Positions 25,344 to 33,395 of a stretch of DNA of 64,000 bases are shown piece after piece. Under the pieces are notes generated by a model, which did not search any database, was not told the origin of the DNA, and was given only the letters and a program-made list of their open reading frames with translations. The DNA is from Dehalococcoidia bacterium. Lineage in GTDB: Bacteria; Chloroflexota; Dehalococcoidia; UBA3495. Location: the NCBI GenBank assembly GCA_030753265.1, contig JASMCQ010000094.1, positions 8,813-72,812 of the forward strand. The letters run 5' to 3'. Position 1 is the first letter of the stretch, and the number at the start of each line of letters is the position of its first letter. The position numbers and the translations under genes were made by a program.

Positions 25344-25390
25344 CCACTACAGGTTGTGGTTTCAGTTAACAATAACACATTATATGGTAT
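25344..25390. promoter_or_regulatory. Tandem NrdR-box-like operators before nrdR
   Basis: CCACTACAGGTTGTGG (25344-25359) and ACACATTATATGGTAT (25375-25390) each resemble the 16-base NrdR box ACACTATATATTGTGT, with 11 and 12 matches by eye. Their starts are 31 bases apart, the three-turn spacing usual for paired NrdR boxes. The first box begins six bases after the -10 element. Autoregulation of nrdR is inferred. Confidence 0.6.
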
Positions 25391-25431
25391 TTTAAATTAA
25401 TTTTAGACAATTCTGAGAAAGTGCTTGGGTC

Positions 25432-26046
25432 ATGAAGTGCCCCTACTGTTCATTCCTCGATTCTAAAGTGACCGACTCCCGGGTGGTCGAGAACGGTATC
25501 CGCCGGCGGCGGGAATGCCAGCGTTGCGGCTTGCGGTTTACCACCTACGAGCGCCTCCAGGCGACTGCCCTAATGGTTGCCAAGCAGGATAACCGCCGGG
25601 AAGAGTACAACCGGGAGAAACTCGCCTCCGGGATCCGCAAGGCCTGCGCCAAACGCCCGGTATCGTCTCGCACCATTGAGAAGATGCTGGAAGACATCGA
25701 GGCCGAGCTTCAACACCTGGGCCAGGTGGAAGTGCCCACGACCATCTTGGGGACCATGGTGATGGACCGCCTCAAGAGCCTGGACCGGGTGGCCTACATC
25801 CGGTACGCCAGCGTGTATCGGGATTTCCAGGACATCGAGAGCTTCGAGCGTGCCGTAAAGGACTTGCGGGACGACAACACTCAGCTTTCTCTGCCGGAGA
25901 CGCCCGCCCCGGCGCCCCGGCGGCGCCGCCGCCGCAACACTTCGACGGCGGCGCGGTACCGGCCCCGGAACAGCAATCTCTTTCGGAACGATGGGCGGCC
26001 GGGGTTTTTAGATGACCTTGGAGGAGACCCTAATGATGAACAGTAG
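25432..26046 (+). CDS. nrdR: Transcriptional repressor NrdR
   Basis: Senses nucleotides through an ATP-cone and represses ribonucleotide reductase genes. It has 204 residues. The N-terminal zinc ribbon (MKCPYCSFLDSKVTDSR, then CQRCGLRFTTYER) is followed by the ATP-cone at residues 45-140 (YNREKLASGIRKACAKRPVS, ending RYASVYRDFQDIESFE). About 50 Arg/Pro-rich C-terminal residues go beyond the usual 150-residue family length. The start ATG 25432 opens the conserved MKCPYC. Its promoter holds two NrdR-like boxes, and its target nrdJ lies just downstream. The following small gene overlaps its end. Confidence 0.96.
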   Translation: MKCPYCSFLDSKVTDSRVVENGIRRRRECQRCGLRFTTYERLQATALMVAKQDNRREEYNREKLASGIRKACAKRPVSSRTIEKMLEDIEAELQHLGQVEVPTTILGTMVMDRLKSLDRVAYIRYASVYRDFQDIESFERAVKDLRDDNTQLSLPETPAPAPRRRRRRNTSTAARYRPRNSNLFRNDGRPGFLDDLGGDPNDEQ

Positions 26047-26272
26047 CATGCCGTATTCAGCCCTCACCAGGCTATTGACGCTGAACAACCAGGTCCACGA
26101 CCTGCAGAACCGGCTGCTTGGCACCACCGTGCCGCGGCTCCAGAGCGAGGCACTGCTTTGGCCGGAGGTCGATCCCCTCAGCCGCATCGCCAAGATGCAA
26201 GACGAGATCGACCAGGGAGTGCGGGCCAGCCTGGCCACCTGCTGGCTTGGATTGGACGAAGACCCCGAGTAG
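26033..26272 (+). CDS. Small unknown protein coupled to nrdR
   Basis: A 79-residue protein, not recognised. GGAGGAGA at 26020-26027 serves ATG 26033 or ATG 26036, and the gene overlaps the end of nrdR by 11-14 bases, so translation is probably coupled. The sequence is leucine-rich and probably helical (LTRLLTLNNQVHDLQNRLL), with a second helix (SRIAKMQDEIDQGVRASLAT) and an acidic end. It has no Cys pair, membrane segment or nucleotide motif. The position between nrdR and nrdJ suggests a link to deoxynucleotide supply or its control, but that is inference. Confidence 0.6.
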   Translation: MMNSSMPYSALTRLLTLNNQVHDLQNRLLGTTVPRLQSEALLWPEVDPLSRIAKMQDEIDQGVRASLATCWLGLDEDPE

Positions 26273-26385
26273 CTGCGTTTTCGGCCTCCGGCGGTAAGTT
26301 CTTTGCCGCCGGCCGGCGCGGGAGGACCCCATCACCGCGCCGGCGCCGTCGCCCCCTTCACCGGGAAATTGGGTTCCGGCATCTC

Positions 26386-26414
26386 TTGACTTTCCCCATC
26401 CCTCGGCGTAAAAT
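26386..26414 (+). promoter_or_regulatory. Sigma-70-type promoter of nrdJ
   Basis: TTGACT at 26386-26391, a 17-base spacer and TAAAAT at 26409-26414. The predicted start is about 26421, giving a leader of about 260 bases before nrdJ. Confidence 0.75.
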
Positions 26415-26419
26415 CCGGC

Positions 26420-26468
26420 CTACCATTTATAGTAGCCCACCCCCTCTGAAGTACACCATATAGTATAG
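26420..26468. promoter_or_regulatory. Tandem NrdR-box-like operators before nrdJ
   Basis: CTACCATTTATAGTAG (26420-26435) and ACACCATATAGTATAG (26453-26468) match the NrdR box at about 10 and 11 of 16 positions. Their starts are 33 bases apart. As at nrdR, the first box begins six bases after the -10 element, so a bound repressor would cover the transcription start. Confidence 0.6.
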
Positions 26469-26684
26469 AATGAACCTAAAGTAGATATTCTGCCCACCCG
26501 GGATTCGGCCCTCGTGTCCCTGATTGCCCGGTGGGTTTGGTGCCGGAGGGGACCGGGCTCTCCTGACAAGCGGGGAGCGAAAGTTCATAGAAAGCGTGCT
26601 ACAAAGGTCTAACAATGCGGCCCAGAGCGATCAACGGCGGAGCGGCAAAACAGATAGGGAGATGTGGGAGGAGGCCTGGAAGTG
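26469..26684 (+). promoter_or_regulatory. Long, hairpin-rich leader of nrdJ
   Basis: The 5' leader contains a stem between CCCACCCGGG (near 26493) and CCCGGTGGG (near 26538), and another between GCTCTCC and GGGGAGC (near 26558-26580). I looked for the conserved boxes of a cobalamin riboswitch, plausible because the product needs B12, and did not find them. Confidence 0.35.
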
Positions 26685-29108
26685 ATGGTTACGCGGGATA
26701 GTTCAAGTATGTCGGATAACTCCACGATTAAGACTAGGCGGCAGCGCATTACCGAGGCACTGACCAAGCAAGGGATGGTCGAGCGGATCGCCGACCGGTT
26801 GCCGGAGCTAACGGAGAACGCCAAGGTCGTTCTTGAGCGGCGCTACCTGTCCAAGGACCGGGCGGGCAACATCCTGGAAGACGTGGACGGCATGTTCCGC
26901 CGGGTGGCCCGTAACCTGTCCGAGGCCGACCGGAACTACGGCGCTTCCGAGGCGGAACGGCAGGTCACCGAGGATGAGTTCTACGACGCCATGCGCCGGT
27001 TGGACGTGCTGCCTAACTCTCCCACCTTGATGAACGCCGGGCGCGAGTTGCAGCAGCTCTCCGCATGCTTCGTTCTGCCGATAAACGACTCCCTGGAGTC
27101 GATTTTCGACATGGTTAAGCAGACTGCGCTGATCCACAAGAGCGGCGGCGGCACTGGCTTTTCCTTCAGCACCCTGCGGCCGGAGGGAGACGTGGTTGGC
27201 TCCACCGGCGGCGTGGCCAGCGGCCCGGTGAGCTTCATCCGCGCCTTCGACACGGCCACCGACGTGGTGAAGCAGGGCGGCACCCGGCGGGGGGCCAACA
27301 TGGGCATCCTCAGCGTCACCCACCCCGACATTGAAAAGTTCATCAAGTCCAAAGAGAATGGGCAGAACCTGGTCAACTTCAACATCTCGGTGGCCGTGAA
27401 CGAGGAGTTCATGGAGCGGGTTAAGGCCGGCGAGGATTACGATCTGGTAAACCCCCACGGCGGCCAGGTGACCGGCCGGCGGAACGCCAAGGACGTGTTC
27501 GACCTGATGGCGGAAATGGCCTGGAAGACCGGAGACCCGGGCCTCATCTTCCTCGACCGGATCAACCGCGACAACCCCAACCCGCAGCTCGGAGAAATCG
27601 AGAGCACCAACCCGTGTGGCGAGCAGCCGTTGCTCCCCTACGAGTCCTGCAACCTGGCATCCATCAACCTGGCCCGGATGGTCAAGCACACCGCCGGTGA
27701 CGTGGCCGTCGACTGGGACCGGTTGGCCAGATCGATTCGCATCTCCGTCCACTTGTTGGACAACGTGATCGACATGAACGAATACCCGATTCCCGAGGTC
27801 GAGGAGATGAGCCGAAAGACCCGGCGCATCGGGTTGGGTGTAATGGGCTTTTCCGACCTGCTCATCCAGCTCGGCACCCGCTACGACTCGGAAGAGGCCT
27901 TGCAGGTGGCCGACGAAGTGATGGGACGCATCCAGGAAGAGGCCTACTTGGCTTCCGCCGAATTGGCCCAATCCCGAGGGGTGTTCCCCGCCTGGGAGGG
28001 CAGCGTCTACAGCCGGCCCGGACCTTCCGGGGAAGGGCGCCCCATGCGCAACTCCGCCCCCACCACCATCGCCCCCACCGGCACCATCAGCATCATCGCC
28101 GGGGCGTCCAGCGGCATCGAGCCCCTGTTTGCGCTGAGCTACGTGCGCACGGTGATGGACAACACCCGCATGGTCGAGGCCAACCCTTACTTCGAAGCGG
28201 TGGCCAAGCACGAGGGGTTTTACTCCGAGGAGTTGATGGAGCAGCTGGCCGAAAGCGGCAGCCTGGAGACCCTGGAAGTACCCCAGTGGATCAAGGACGT
28301 GTTCCGGACCTCCCATGACATAGCCCCCGAGTGGCACGTGAGGATGCAGGGCGCGGTTCAGCGCCACACCGACAACGCTGTTTCCAAGACTATCAACTTT
28401 CCTCACGACGCCACGGTGGATGACCTGGCCAGTGCCTATTTGCAGGCCTACGAGGAAGGCTGCAAAGGCATAACGGTCTACCGGGACGGGAGCAAGGCGG
28501 ACCAGGTGTTGAGCACGGGCGGGACCGGCAAAGAGGCATCTCCCTTCGACGCGGTGCTGGGCGAGGCCGCGGAACTGGCGGAATACCCCACCCCCCGGGA
28601 GCGGCCCCGCACCATCCAGGGGGTCACCGAGCGGGTCCGCACTGGCCACGGCAACATGTACGTCACCATCAACTTCGACGAGAGCGGAGGGCCTTTCGAG
28701 GTGTTCGGCAACCTGGGCAAGGCCGGGGGCTGCGACGGGGCCCAGCTTGAGGCGATCTCCCGCCTGGTCTCCCTGGCCCTGCGGTCCGGCATCGAGCCGG
28801 CCAACGTCGTCGAGCAGCTCCGGGGAATCACCTGCTGCCCGGCATGGGATAGCGGCACCCTGGTGCGGTCCAGCCCCGACGCCGTGGCCTTGGCCCTGGA
28901 GCGGCACCTTTCCGGGACGGCCGGCGCACCGGCGCTCCCGGCCCAGGGTGGGGTGCAGATGCACCTCCTTGACCGTTCGAAGACCAACGGCAATGGCAAC
29001 GGGCATGGCCATCAGCCGGCCAGGAAATGTCCCGACTGCAACACCCCGGTCATTTTCCAAGAAGGATGCCTGATGTGCGTTTCGTGCGGCTGGAACAAGT
29101 GTGAGTAG
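26685..29108 (+). CDS. nrdJ: Adenosylcobalamin-dependent ribonucleoside reductase (class II)
   Basis: Reduces ribonucleotides to deoxyribonucleotides with coenzyme B12 as radical source, so it needs no oxygen or iron centre. It has 807 residues. The first redox Cys is in LQQLSACFVLP (about residue 128). The active-site loop STNPCGEQPLLPYESCNLAS carries Cys and Glu near residues 311-313. The phosphate-binding TAPTGTISII-type segment appears as TIAPTGTISIIAGASSG. The C-terminal TSCxxx domain ends in a zinc-ribbon tail (CPDCNTPVIFQEGC, CVSCGWNKCE). Start 26685 is chosen for GGGAGGAGG upstream; GTG 26664 precedes that site. No other reductase is seen in the window. Confidence 0.96.
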   Translation: MVTRDSSSMSDNSTIKTRRQRITEALTKQGMVERIADRLPELTENAKVVLERRYLSKDRAGNILEDVDGMFRRVARNLSEADRNYGASEAERQVTEDEFYDAMRRLDVLPNSPTLMNAGRELQQLSACFVLPINDSLESIFDMVKQTALIHKSGGGTGFSFSTLRPEGDVVGSTGGVASGPVSFIRAFDTATDVVKQGGTRRGANMGILSVTHPDIEKFIKSKENGQNLVNFNISVAVNEEFMERVKAGEDYDLVNPHGGQVTGRRNAKDVFDLMAEMAWKTGDPGLIFLDRINRDNPNPQLGEIESTNPCGEQPLLPYESCNLASINLARMVKHTAGDVAVDWDRLARSIRISVHLLDNVIDMNEYPIPEVEEMSRKTRRIGLGVMGFSDLLIQLGTRYDSEEALQVADEVMGRIQEEAYLASAELAQSRGVFPAWEGSVYSRPGPSGEGRPMRNSAPTTIAPTGTISIIAGASSGIEPLFALSYVRTVMDNTRMVEANPYFEAVAKHEGFYSEELMEQLAESGSLETLEVPQWIKDVFRTSHDIAPEWHVRMQGAVQRHTDNAVSKTINFPHDATVDDLASAYLQAYEEGCKGITVYRDGSKADQVLSTGGTGKEASPFDAVLGEAAELAEYPTPRERPRTIQGVTERVRTGHGNMYVTINFDESGGPFEVFGNLGKAGGCDGAQLEAISRLVSLALRSGIEPANVVEQLRGITCCPAWDSGTLVRSSPDAVALALERHLSGTAGAPALPAQGGVQMHLLDRSKTNGNGNGHGHQPARKCPDCNTPVIFQEGCLMCVSCGWNKCE

Positions 29109-29156
29109 GGCGAAGATAACCTGACGAGTTCCGCAGCCAGCCTACCCTCCTTCTCG

Positions 29157-29187
29157 GAGCCCCCGGCTCAAACCGGGGGCTCTTTTA
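29157..29187 (+). terminator. Intrinsic terminator of nrdJ
   Basis: AGCCCCCGG (29158-29166) pairs perfectly with CCGGGGGCT (29173-29181) across a six-base loop, followed by CTTTTA. Confidence 0.9.
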
Positions 29188-29339
29188 TCGCCCCTGCCCG
29201 ACAGCTTTGGTGAGTCTGGGTTCACCCTTCCCCCGGTCCATACGCGCTAGTAGAGCGGCCGGGAGTGAGGGGTCCGGCCCTGTGCTAGAATCGAACTGTC
29301 AGGCCCTTGGCTTCAGACCCCTTCTAGGAGGCTACCGCC

Positions 29340-30356
29340 ATGGCAGACGCCCACAAGCCGCCCATCGCCATAACCATGGGAGACCCCTGTGGCGTCGGCC
29401 CCGAGGTGGTGGCAAAAGCCCTGGCCGACCCTCGGGTCTACGCCTCTTGCCGCCCGCTGGTGGTGGGCAACGCCTATGCCATGCAACGGGCGGTCAGGCA
29501 GGCCGGCCTGCCCTTCCGGGTCAGCGAAATCGCCGACCCGGCCACCGCCGGCCGGGACCCCCAGGTGTTGGACGTGCTGGACACTCACAACCTCAACCCG
29601 GAGGACATCACCGTGGGCCGGGTCAGCCCCGCCTGTGGCCGGGCGGCCATGGAGTGGGTCACCAGGGCCGGGGAAATGGCCATGGCCGGCGCGGTGGAAG
29701 CCATGGCCACCGCCCCCCTCAACAAGGAAGCGGCCAGCTTGGCCGGGTACACGTCCATCGGCCACACGGAGCTGTTGCACGAACTCACCGGCGTGAAGAT
29801 GGTGGGCACCATGTTGATGGCCAAGAACCTCCGGGTGGTGCACCTGACCACCCACCGTTCCCTACGGCTGGCCTGCGACTACGTGAAGAAGGACCGGATC
29901 CTGGAGTTCCTCCAACTGACCCACAATAGCTTCGTCAAATGGGGGTTTCCCCGTCCCACGATCGCCGCGGCGGCTCTCAACCCCCACAACAGCGACGGTG
30001 GCCTGCTGGGAAGCGAGGAAGCGGAGGAGATAGCTCCCGCCGTGGCCGAAGCTCAGGCCCGGGGCATCGACGCGGTCGGTCCCATTCCGGCCGACATCGT
30101 CTTTCACCAGGCGATTCAGGACCGTTACGACGTGGTGCTGGCCATGTTCCACGACCAGGGGCACATCCCGGTGAAGGTGTACGGCTTCGAAGAAAGCATT
30201 ACCGCCAACTTGGGATTACCCTTCGTGCGGACCTCGGTGGACCACGGCACCGCCTTCGACATCGCCGGCCAGGGGATTGCCAGTCACACCAGCATGCTGG
30301 AGGCCATCCGGCTGGCGGTGGCGCTGGCTAAAGGTAACGGCCTGTCGAATTTCTAG
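29340..30356 (+). CDS. pdxA: PdxA-family 4-phosphate dehydrogenase
   Basis: NAD-dependent oxidative decarboxylase of the PdxA family. PdxA acts on 4-phosphohydroxythreonine in pyridoxal phosphate synthesis; the close paralogue PdxA2 acts on 4-phospho-D-threonate or erythronate. It has 338 residues. It shows AITMGDPCGVGPEVVAKAL at the start, metal-binding His in GYTSIGHTELL, HDQGHIPVKVYGFEESITAN, and FVRTSVDHGTAFDIAGQG. It starts at ATG 29340 after AGGAGG. No other pdx gene is in the window, so choosing between PdxA and PdxA2 needs a tree. The FEESITANLGLPFVRTSVDH stretch occurs in both. Confidence 0.85.
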   Translation: MADAHKPPIAITMGDPCGVGPEVVAKALADPRVYASCRPLVVGNAYAMQRAVRQAGLPFRVSEIADPATAGRDPQVLDVLDTHNLNPEDITVGRVSPACGRAAMEWVTRAGEMAMAGAVEAMATAPLNKEAASLAGYTSIGHTELLHELTGVKMVGTMLMAKNLRVVHLTTHRSLRLACDYVKKDRILEFLQLTHNSFVKWGFPRPTIAAAALNPHNSDGGLLGSEEAEEIAPAVAEAQARGIDAVGPIPADIVFHQAIQDRYDVVLAMFHDQGHIPVKVYGFEESITANLGLPFVRTSVDHGTAFDIAGQGIASHTSMLEAIRLAVALAKGNGLSNF

Positions 30357-30495
30357 CGCGGAGGGGGAGGCTTCTGACCGTGGATCAGCGGCCCGCTCAG
30401 AAGACTGCTAGCAGGTACTCGGCTAGAATCGGCCTAGGGTGTGATGCCGTTAAACCGTACCTGCTAGTATAAGCGGCGACTTAGATTGAATCGCA
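30357..30495. repeat. Inverted repeat between pdxA and the toxin gene
   Basis: CTAGCAGGTAC (30408-30418) and GTACCTGCTAG (30457-30467) form a perfect 11-base inverted repeat with a 38-base interior that holds further CTAG-rich symmetry. It marks the junction to the accessory patch. It could be a bidirectional terminator, although no T-run follows. Confidence 0.5.
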
Positions 30496-30792
30496 TCAGC
30501 GCTCTATCCAGTAATCCGGTCTTCGGCGCCCGTGGGCTACCGCGATAACCTCGATGGTTTGATCGGTTTGACGGTAGACAACGACGAAGGGGAATCTTCG
30601 TAATAGAAATCGTCGCGTGCCGTGAACGTGAGCGGGCCAGCGCGCGGGATCCTCTGAGATGGCTTTGACGGCACGGTCCAGTTCCGCAAGGAATGCCGCT
30701 GCCGCGTTTCTATTCCGCTCCCGGTACCACCTGTAAGCCGCCTGAGCTTCCGCGATTGCTTCGGGGTGAATATCGACAGGCAGCTGGGCCAT
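30496..30792 (-). CDS. ParE/RelE-superfamily toxin
   Basis: A 98-residue protein with the ParE/RelE fold signature: an N-terminal helical hairpin (AIAEAQAAYRWYRERNRNAA) and then a sheet with RRFLLRRFPFVVVYRQ and IEVIAVAHGRRRPDYW. Such toxins inhibit gyrase or cut mRNA on the ribosome; which of these applies cannot be told. It starts at ATG 30792, overlapping the last base of the antitoxin stop codon (TAATG), so the two are coupled. The order antitoxin-toxin and the tight overlap are typical of type II modules. Confidence 0.85.
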   Translation of the reverse strand: MAQLPVDIHPEAIAEAQAAYRWYRERNRNAAAAFLAELDRAVKAISEDPARWPAHVHGTRRFLLRRFPFVVVYRQTDQTIEVIAVAHGRRRPDYWIER

Positions 30793-31016
30793 TACAGGCC
30801 GAAAATGGTACGACGTGCCTCAGACCACGGAATAGTCTTGACCGTTCCGGAATCGATCTCTCTGATCCGCCGGTCTATTTCAGCGTGCCATGCCGCTTCT
30901 GCGTCTTCGTCGACCTCTTCGTCCAGGCTGTCAAGAAGGGACCCAGCAAGCGCTGCTCTCGCTTCCGGTGGAAGCTTGAGGGCCTCTTTCAGCAGATAAA
31001 TTGGGTCTTGGTTCAT
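30792..31016 (-). CDS. Addiction-module antitoxin of the ParE partner family
   Basis: A 74-residue acidic protein of the short antitoxin family often annotated as addiction module component. It has an N-terminal helix with KLPPEARAALAGSLLDSL, then an acidic stretch (EEVDEDAEAAWHAEIDRRIR) and the end PWSEARRTIFGL, which probably blocks the toxin. It is coupled to the downstream toxin. No DNA-binding domain is evident, as usual in this family. Confidence 0.85.
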   Translation of the reverse strand: MNQDPIYLLKEALKLPPEARAALAGSLLDSLDEEVDEDAEAAWHAEIDRRIREIDSGTVKTIPWSEARRTIFGL

Positions 31017-31151
31017 AATACCAATACTACACCTTGAGGATCGCTGGATTCAATTTGATACATGCGCATACCTGCCCCGACGGCGGAGGCAAACCCATGG
31101 AGGGCCCTGTAGAGAGTTGATCCGCGGCCGCCGCTGGCCGGACAACGAGGT

Positions 31152-31364
31152 TCACTTCGATCGATCTCGAATCTGCCGAAGGACCTCCCGCCACGGGATG
31201 CCCAGGTCCCGGTCCTGCTCGAGATCGTCTAACCTGCGGTCCAGGTCTGCGCGCTGCAAATCGGTCACCGGTACATCCTCGGGGTTGAGGCTGTCCCAGA
31301 TGTCTGCAAGCAACGCGAGCCGCTCCTCAGCAGTCAGGTTCTTGATGTCGACGTTGGAACTCAT
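31152..31364 (-). CDS. Orphan antitoxin of the same family
   Basis: A 70-residue protein with the same layout as the antitoxin 136 bases downstream: LTAEERLALLADIWDSLNPE, a charged middle with DLDRRLDDLEQD, and the end IPWREVLRQIRDRSK. No toxin gene follows it before the next antitoxin, so its partner is missing or it cross-acts with the neighbouring toxin. It starts at ATG 31364; the ribosome site is weak. Confidence 0.75.
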   Translation of the reverse strand: MSSNVDIKNLTAEERLALLADIWDSLNPEDVPVTDLQRADLDRRLDDLEQDRDLGIPWREVLRQIRDRSK

Positions 31365-31528
31365 GCTCCAATTTTCCTATACGACGCGATGCCGTGCAAT
31401 CACCGCCTGGCGACGGCCCGGCAAACGCGTGTTGGTGGTGCGACCGAGTCTGTATGGCTAATGCTCGGCGCCAGCGGCGGCGGGGCGCCGTCCGCTACAA
31501 CCGCACGATAGCCCCTCTGCTGCGACGT

Positions 31529-32194
31529 CTACTGAGCACCAGTAAGGCCCTTCAGCTTGGCTTCGATCTCGTGAATCTCCGACTCCTGCCGCGTGTCATC
31601 AATCTCGTCGTTCTTGATGAAGAACAAAGCCTCCTGATATTGATCAATGGCCTTCCTGACGTTGCCCTTGAACTCTGCCTTGCGGCCACCTTCCAAGTAT
31701 CCGCCAAGAGTAACACGATGGATTTCCTGGCGAATTCGTTGCTCCAATGAGTTAATGCGTGAAGAATCCTCAAGCTCTTGGGCGAGTTCGCGCAGCTTCA
31801 ACACGCCGGCCGCAAGGGCACGCTCCTTAGCCTTCGGGGTCGACGCCACGCCGGCCTTCTCGAATGCCCCCTCAACCACTGTGTCGGCTTCCTCAACAAC
31901 GAGATTCGCGCGGAAGCCGCGATATTCCGACACGATGGTGGAGGGAGGAGGCGATATCGTTGGCACACCCTTACGTTCGAACTTGGCAAGGTGCTCCGCG
32001 TGCTCAATCGCGAGGTCGCAGCGGGAAAGCCGGGTACCGAATGTCTTCCCTTCGTGCGCCAACCGCATCGAGTCTCCAAGGACTCGCGTTACGCTCCGGA
32101 TTTCGATGATCAATGGCTGGCAGTTTCGACAGAGGCCATTCGTGTCAACCGATAAGAACAGGCCTCGCTTGTCACACCATCTGCACTCTGCCAT
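31529..32194 (-). CDS. Unknown protein with N-terminal zinc-ribbon-like Cys pairs
   Basis: A 221-residue protein that I do not recognise. The N-terminus has two Cys pairs (CRWCDKRGLFLSVD and GLCRNCQP), a plausible zinc ribbon. The middle is helical and ends in a predicted coiled-coil-like stretch (LKLRELAQELEDSSRINSLE). The C-terminal part (YLEGGRKAEFKGNVRKAIDQ) looks like a TPR-type helical repeat. There is no membrane segment or catalytic motif. It lies upstream of the antitoxin genes on the same strand within a patch of accessory genes. A role in protein-protein or nucleic-acid binding is a guess. Confidence 0.65.
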   Translation of the reverse strand: MAECRWCDKRGLFLSVDTNGLCRNCQPLIIEIRSVTRVLGDSMRLAHEGKTFGTRLSRCDLAIEHAEHLAKFERKGVPTISPPPSTIVSEYRGFRANLVVEEADTVVEGAFEKAGVASTPKAKERALAAGVLKLRELAQELEDSSRINSLEQRIRQEIHRVTLGGYLEGGRKAEFKGNVRKAIDQYQEALFFIKNDEIDDTRQESEIHEIEAKLKGLTGAQ

Positions 32195-32578
32195 TTCAAC
32201 TCACCTCGTCCATTCCGTGCTCTGGAATCCCAGTAGCCACTGGTCGATTGCCCCAGGTGGTCTAACAGTGTCTTTTACGAGTTGTGTGCGGACGTGATAC
32301 TATCGGCCTCCATTAACGTGCGTCAAGGGGCCGATGTATCATGATAAACCGAGGATTCAGATCCCGTTAAGGCCGTCTTTGACGTGATGTGGTGGTTTGG
32401 GTATCGTCATGCCGCAACCGGCGTATTCGCGTGTGGGAGTTAAGAAGGACTTCCAAGTCCGACGCCTGAAGATTTCCAGCGGTGTCCCTTGACACCTCCT
32501 CCCGCTGCCCTGCCGTGTAGAGTATAATGTGTGAGCTAATCAGGGGAGAGGCCATCCTAACTAGGAACGGATTTATTC
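32195..32578. other. Intergenic region before proC
   Basis: 384 bases with no supported gene. A TTGACA at 32489-32494 and a TATAAT at 32523-32528 are both present but 28 bases apart, too far to form one promoter. Either could combine with an unrecognised partner to drive proC. Confidence 0.4.
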
Positions 32579-33382
32579 ATGAAGCTAGCGTTCATCGGCG
32601 GCGGCACCATGGCGGAGGCAATCTTCCAGGGTGTGCTCGCCGCCAAGCTGGCCGGCCCCGGCGACATCTGGGTCGGCGAACGCCTGGCCGGCCGGCGTGA
32701 GTACCTGTCACAGCAATACGGCGTCCACGTGGGTTCGGACAACGAAGAAGCTCTCCGGGACGCGGACCTGGTGCTCTTGGCCGTCAAGCCTCAAGACCTT
32801 GCCGCCGTATTTGGGCAGCTAAAGGGAAGGCTGGGCGCGGAGCAGTCGGCCCTCTCCATAGTGGCCGGTGTCAAGGTATCCACCCTGTCCGCCGGCCTGG
32901 GCCACGGAGCCATTATCCGGGTCATGCCTAACACCCCGGCCCAGATCGGGTGCGGTATGAGCCTCTGGACCTGCTCCGGCGAGGTGCAAACACCCGCCCG
33001 CGATATGACTCGGTCTATTCTGGAAACCGTGGGTCAGGAGATCTACGTCGACGACGAGAAATACCTGGACATGGCCACGGCCTTGAGCGCCAGCGGGCCG
33101 GCCTACGTCTTCCTGGTCATCGAGGCGCTGATCGACGCCGGGGTCTACGTGGGCCTTCCCAGGGACATGTCCCGGACCCTGGCCCTACAGACCATATACG
33201 GGAGCACCAAGTTGGTCATGGAGACCGGGAAGCACCCCGGCGTGCTGAAGGACATGGTGGTCTCTCCCGGCGGCACCACTGCCGAGGGTCTACAGGCGCT
33301 GGAAAGGGCCGGTGTTCCGGGCGCTTTCGTCGAGGCGGTCAACGCGGCATATCAAAAATCCATCAAACTGGGCCAACAGTAG
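32579..33382 (+). CDS. proC: Pyrroline-5-carboxylate reductase
   Basis: Last step of proline synthesis: NAD(P)H-dependent reduction of pyrroline-5-carboxylate. It has 267 residues. The Rossmann motif is KLAFIGGGTMAEAIFQG at the N-terminus, followed by VLLAVKPQDL and VIRVMPNTPAQIG-type sequence (IIRVMPNTPAQIGCGMSLW). The C-terminal dimer domain carries ALSASGPAYVFLVIEAL and the signature VVSPGGTTAEGLQALE. It starts at ATG 32579. It heads a plus-strand run proC-yggT-degV-kinase-pepA; proC-yggT adjacency is common in bacteria. Confidence 0.95.
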   Translation: MKLAFIGGGTMAEAIFQGVLAAKLAGPGDIWVGERLAGRREYLSQQYGVHVGSDNEEALRDADLVLLAVKPQDLAAVFGQLKGRLGAEQSALSIVAGVKVSTLSAGLGHGAIIRVMPNTPAQIGCGMSLWTCSGEVQTPARDMTRSILETVGQEIYVDDEKYLDMATALSASGPAYVFLVIEALIDAGVYVGLPRDMSRTLALQTIYGSTKLVMETGKHPGVLKDMVVSPGGTTAEGLQALERAGVPGAFVEAVNAAYQKSIKLGQQ

Positions 33383-33395
33383 CGGAGGATATCCT

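Noticed and set aside
26421..26684. A cobalamin riboswitch before nrdJ
   Set aside because: The conserved B12-box and core sequences are not present in the leader.
26808..29060. A 750-codon minus-strand frame opposite nrdJ
   Set aside because: It is the antisense shadow of a GC-rich conserved gene; the plus-strand frame carries all the reductase motifs.
32489..32528. TTGACA and TATAAT before proC as one promoter
   Set aside because: They are 28 bases apart, far beyond a workable spacer.
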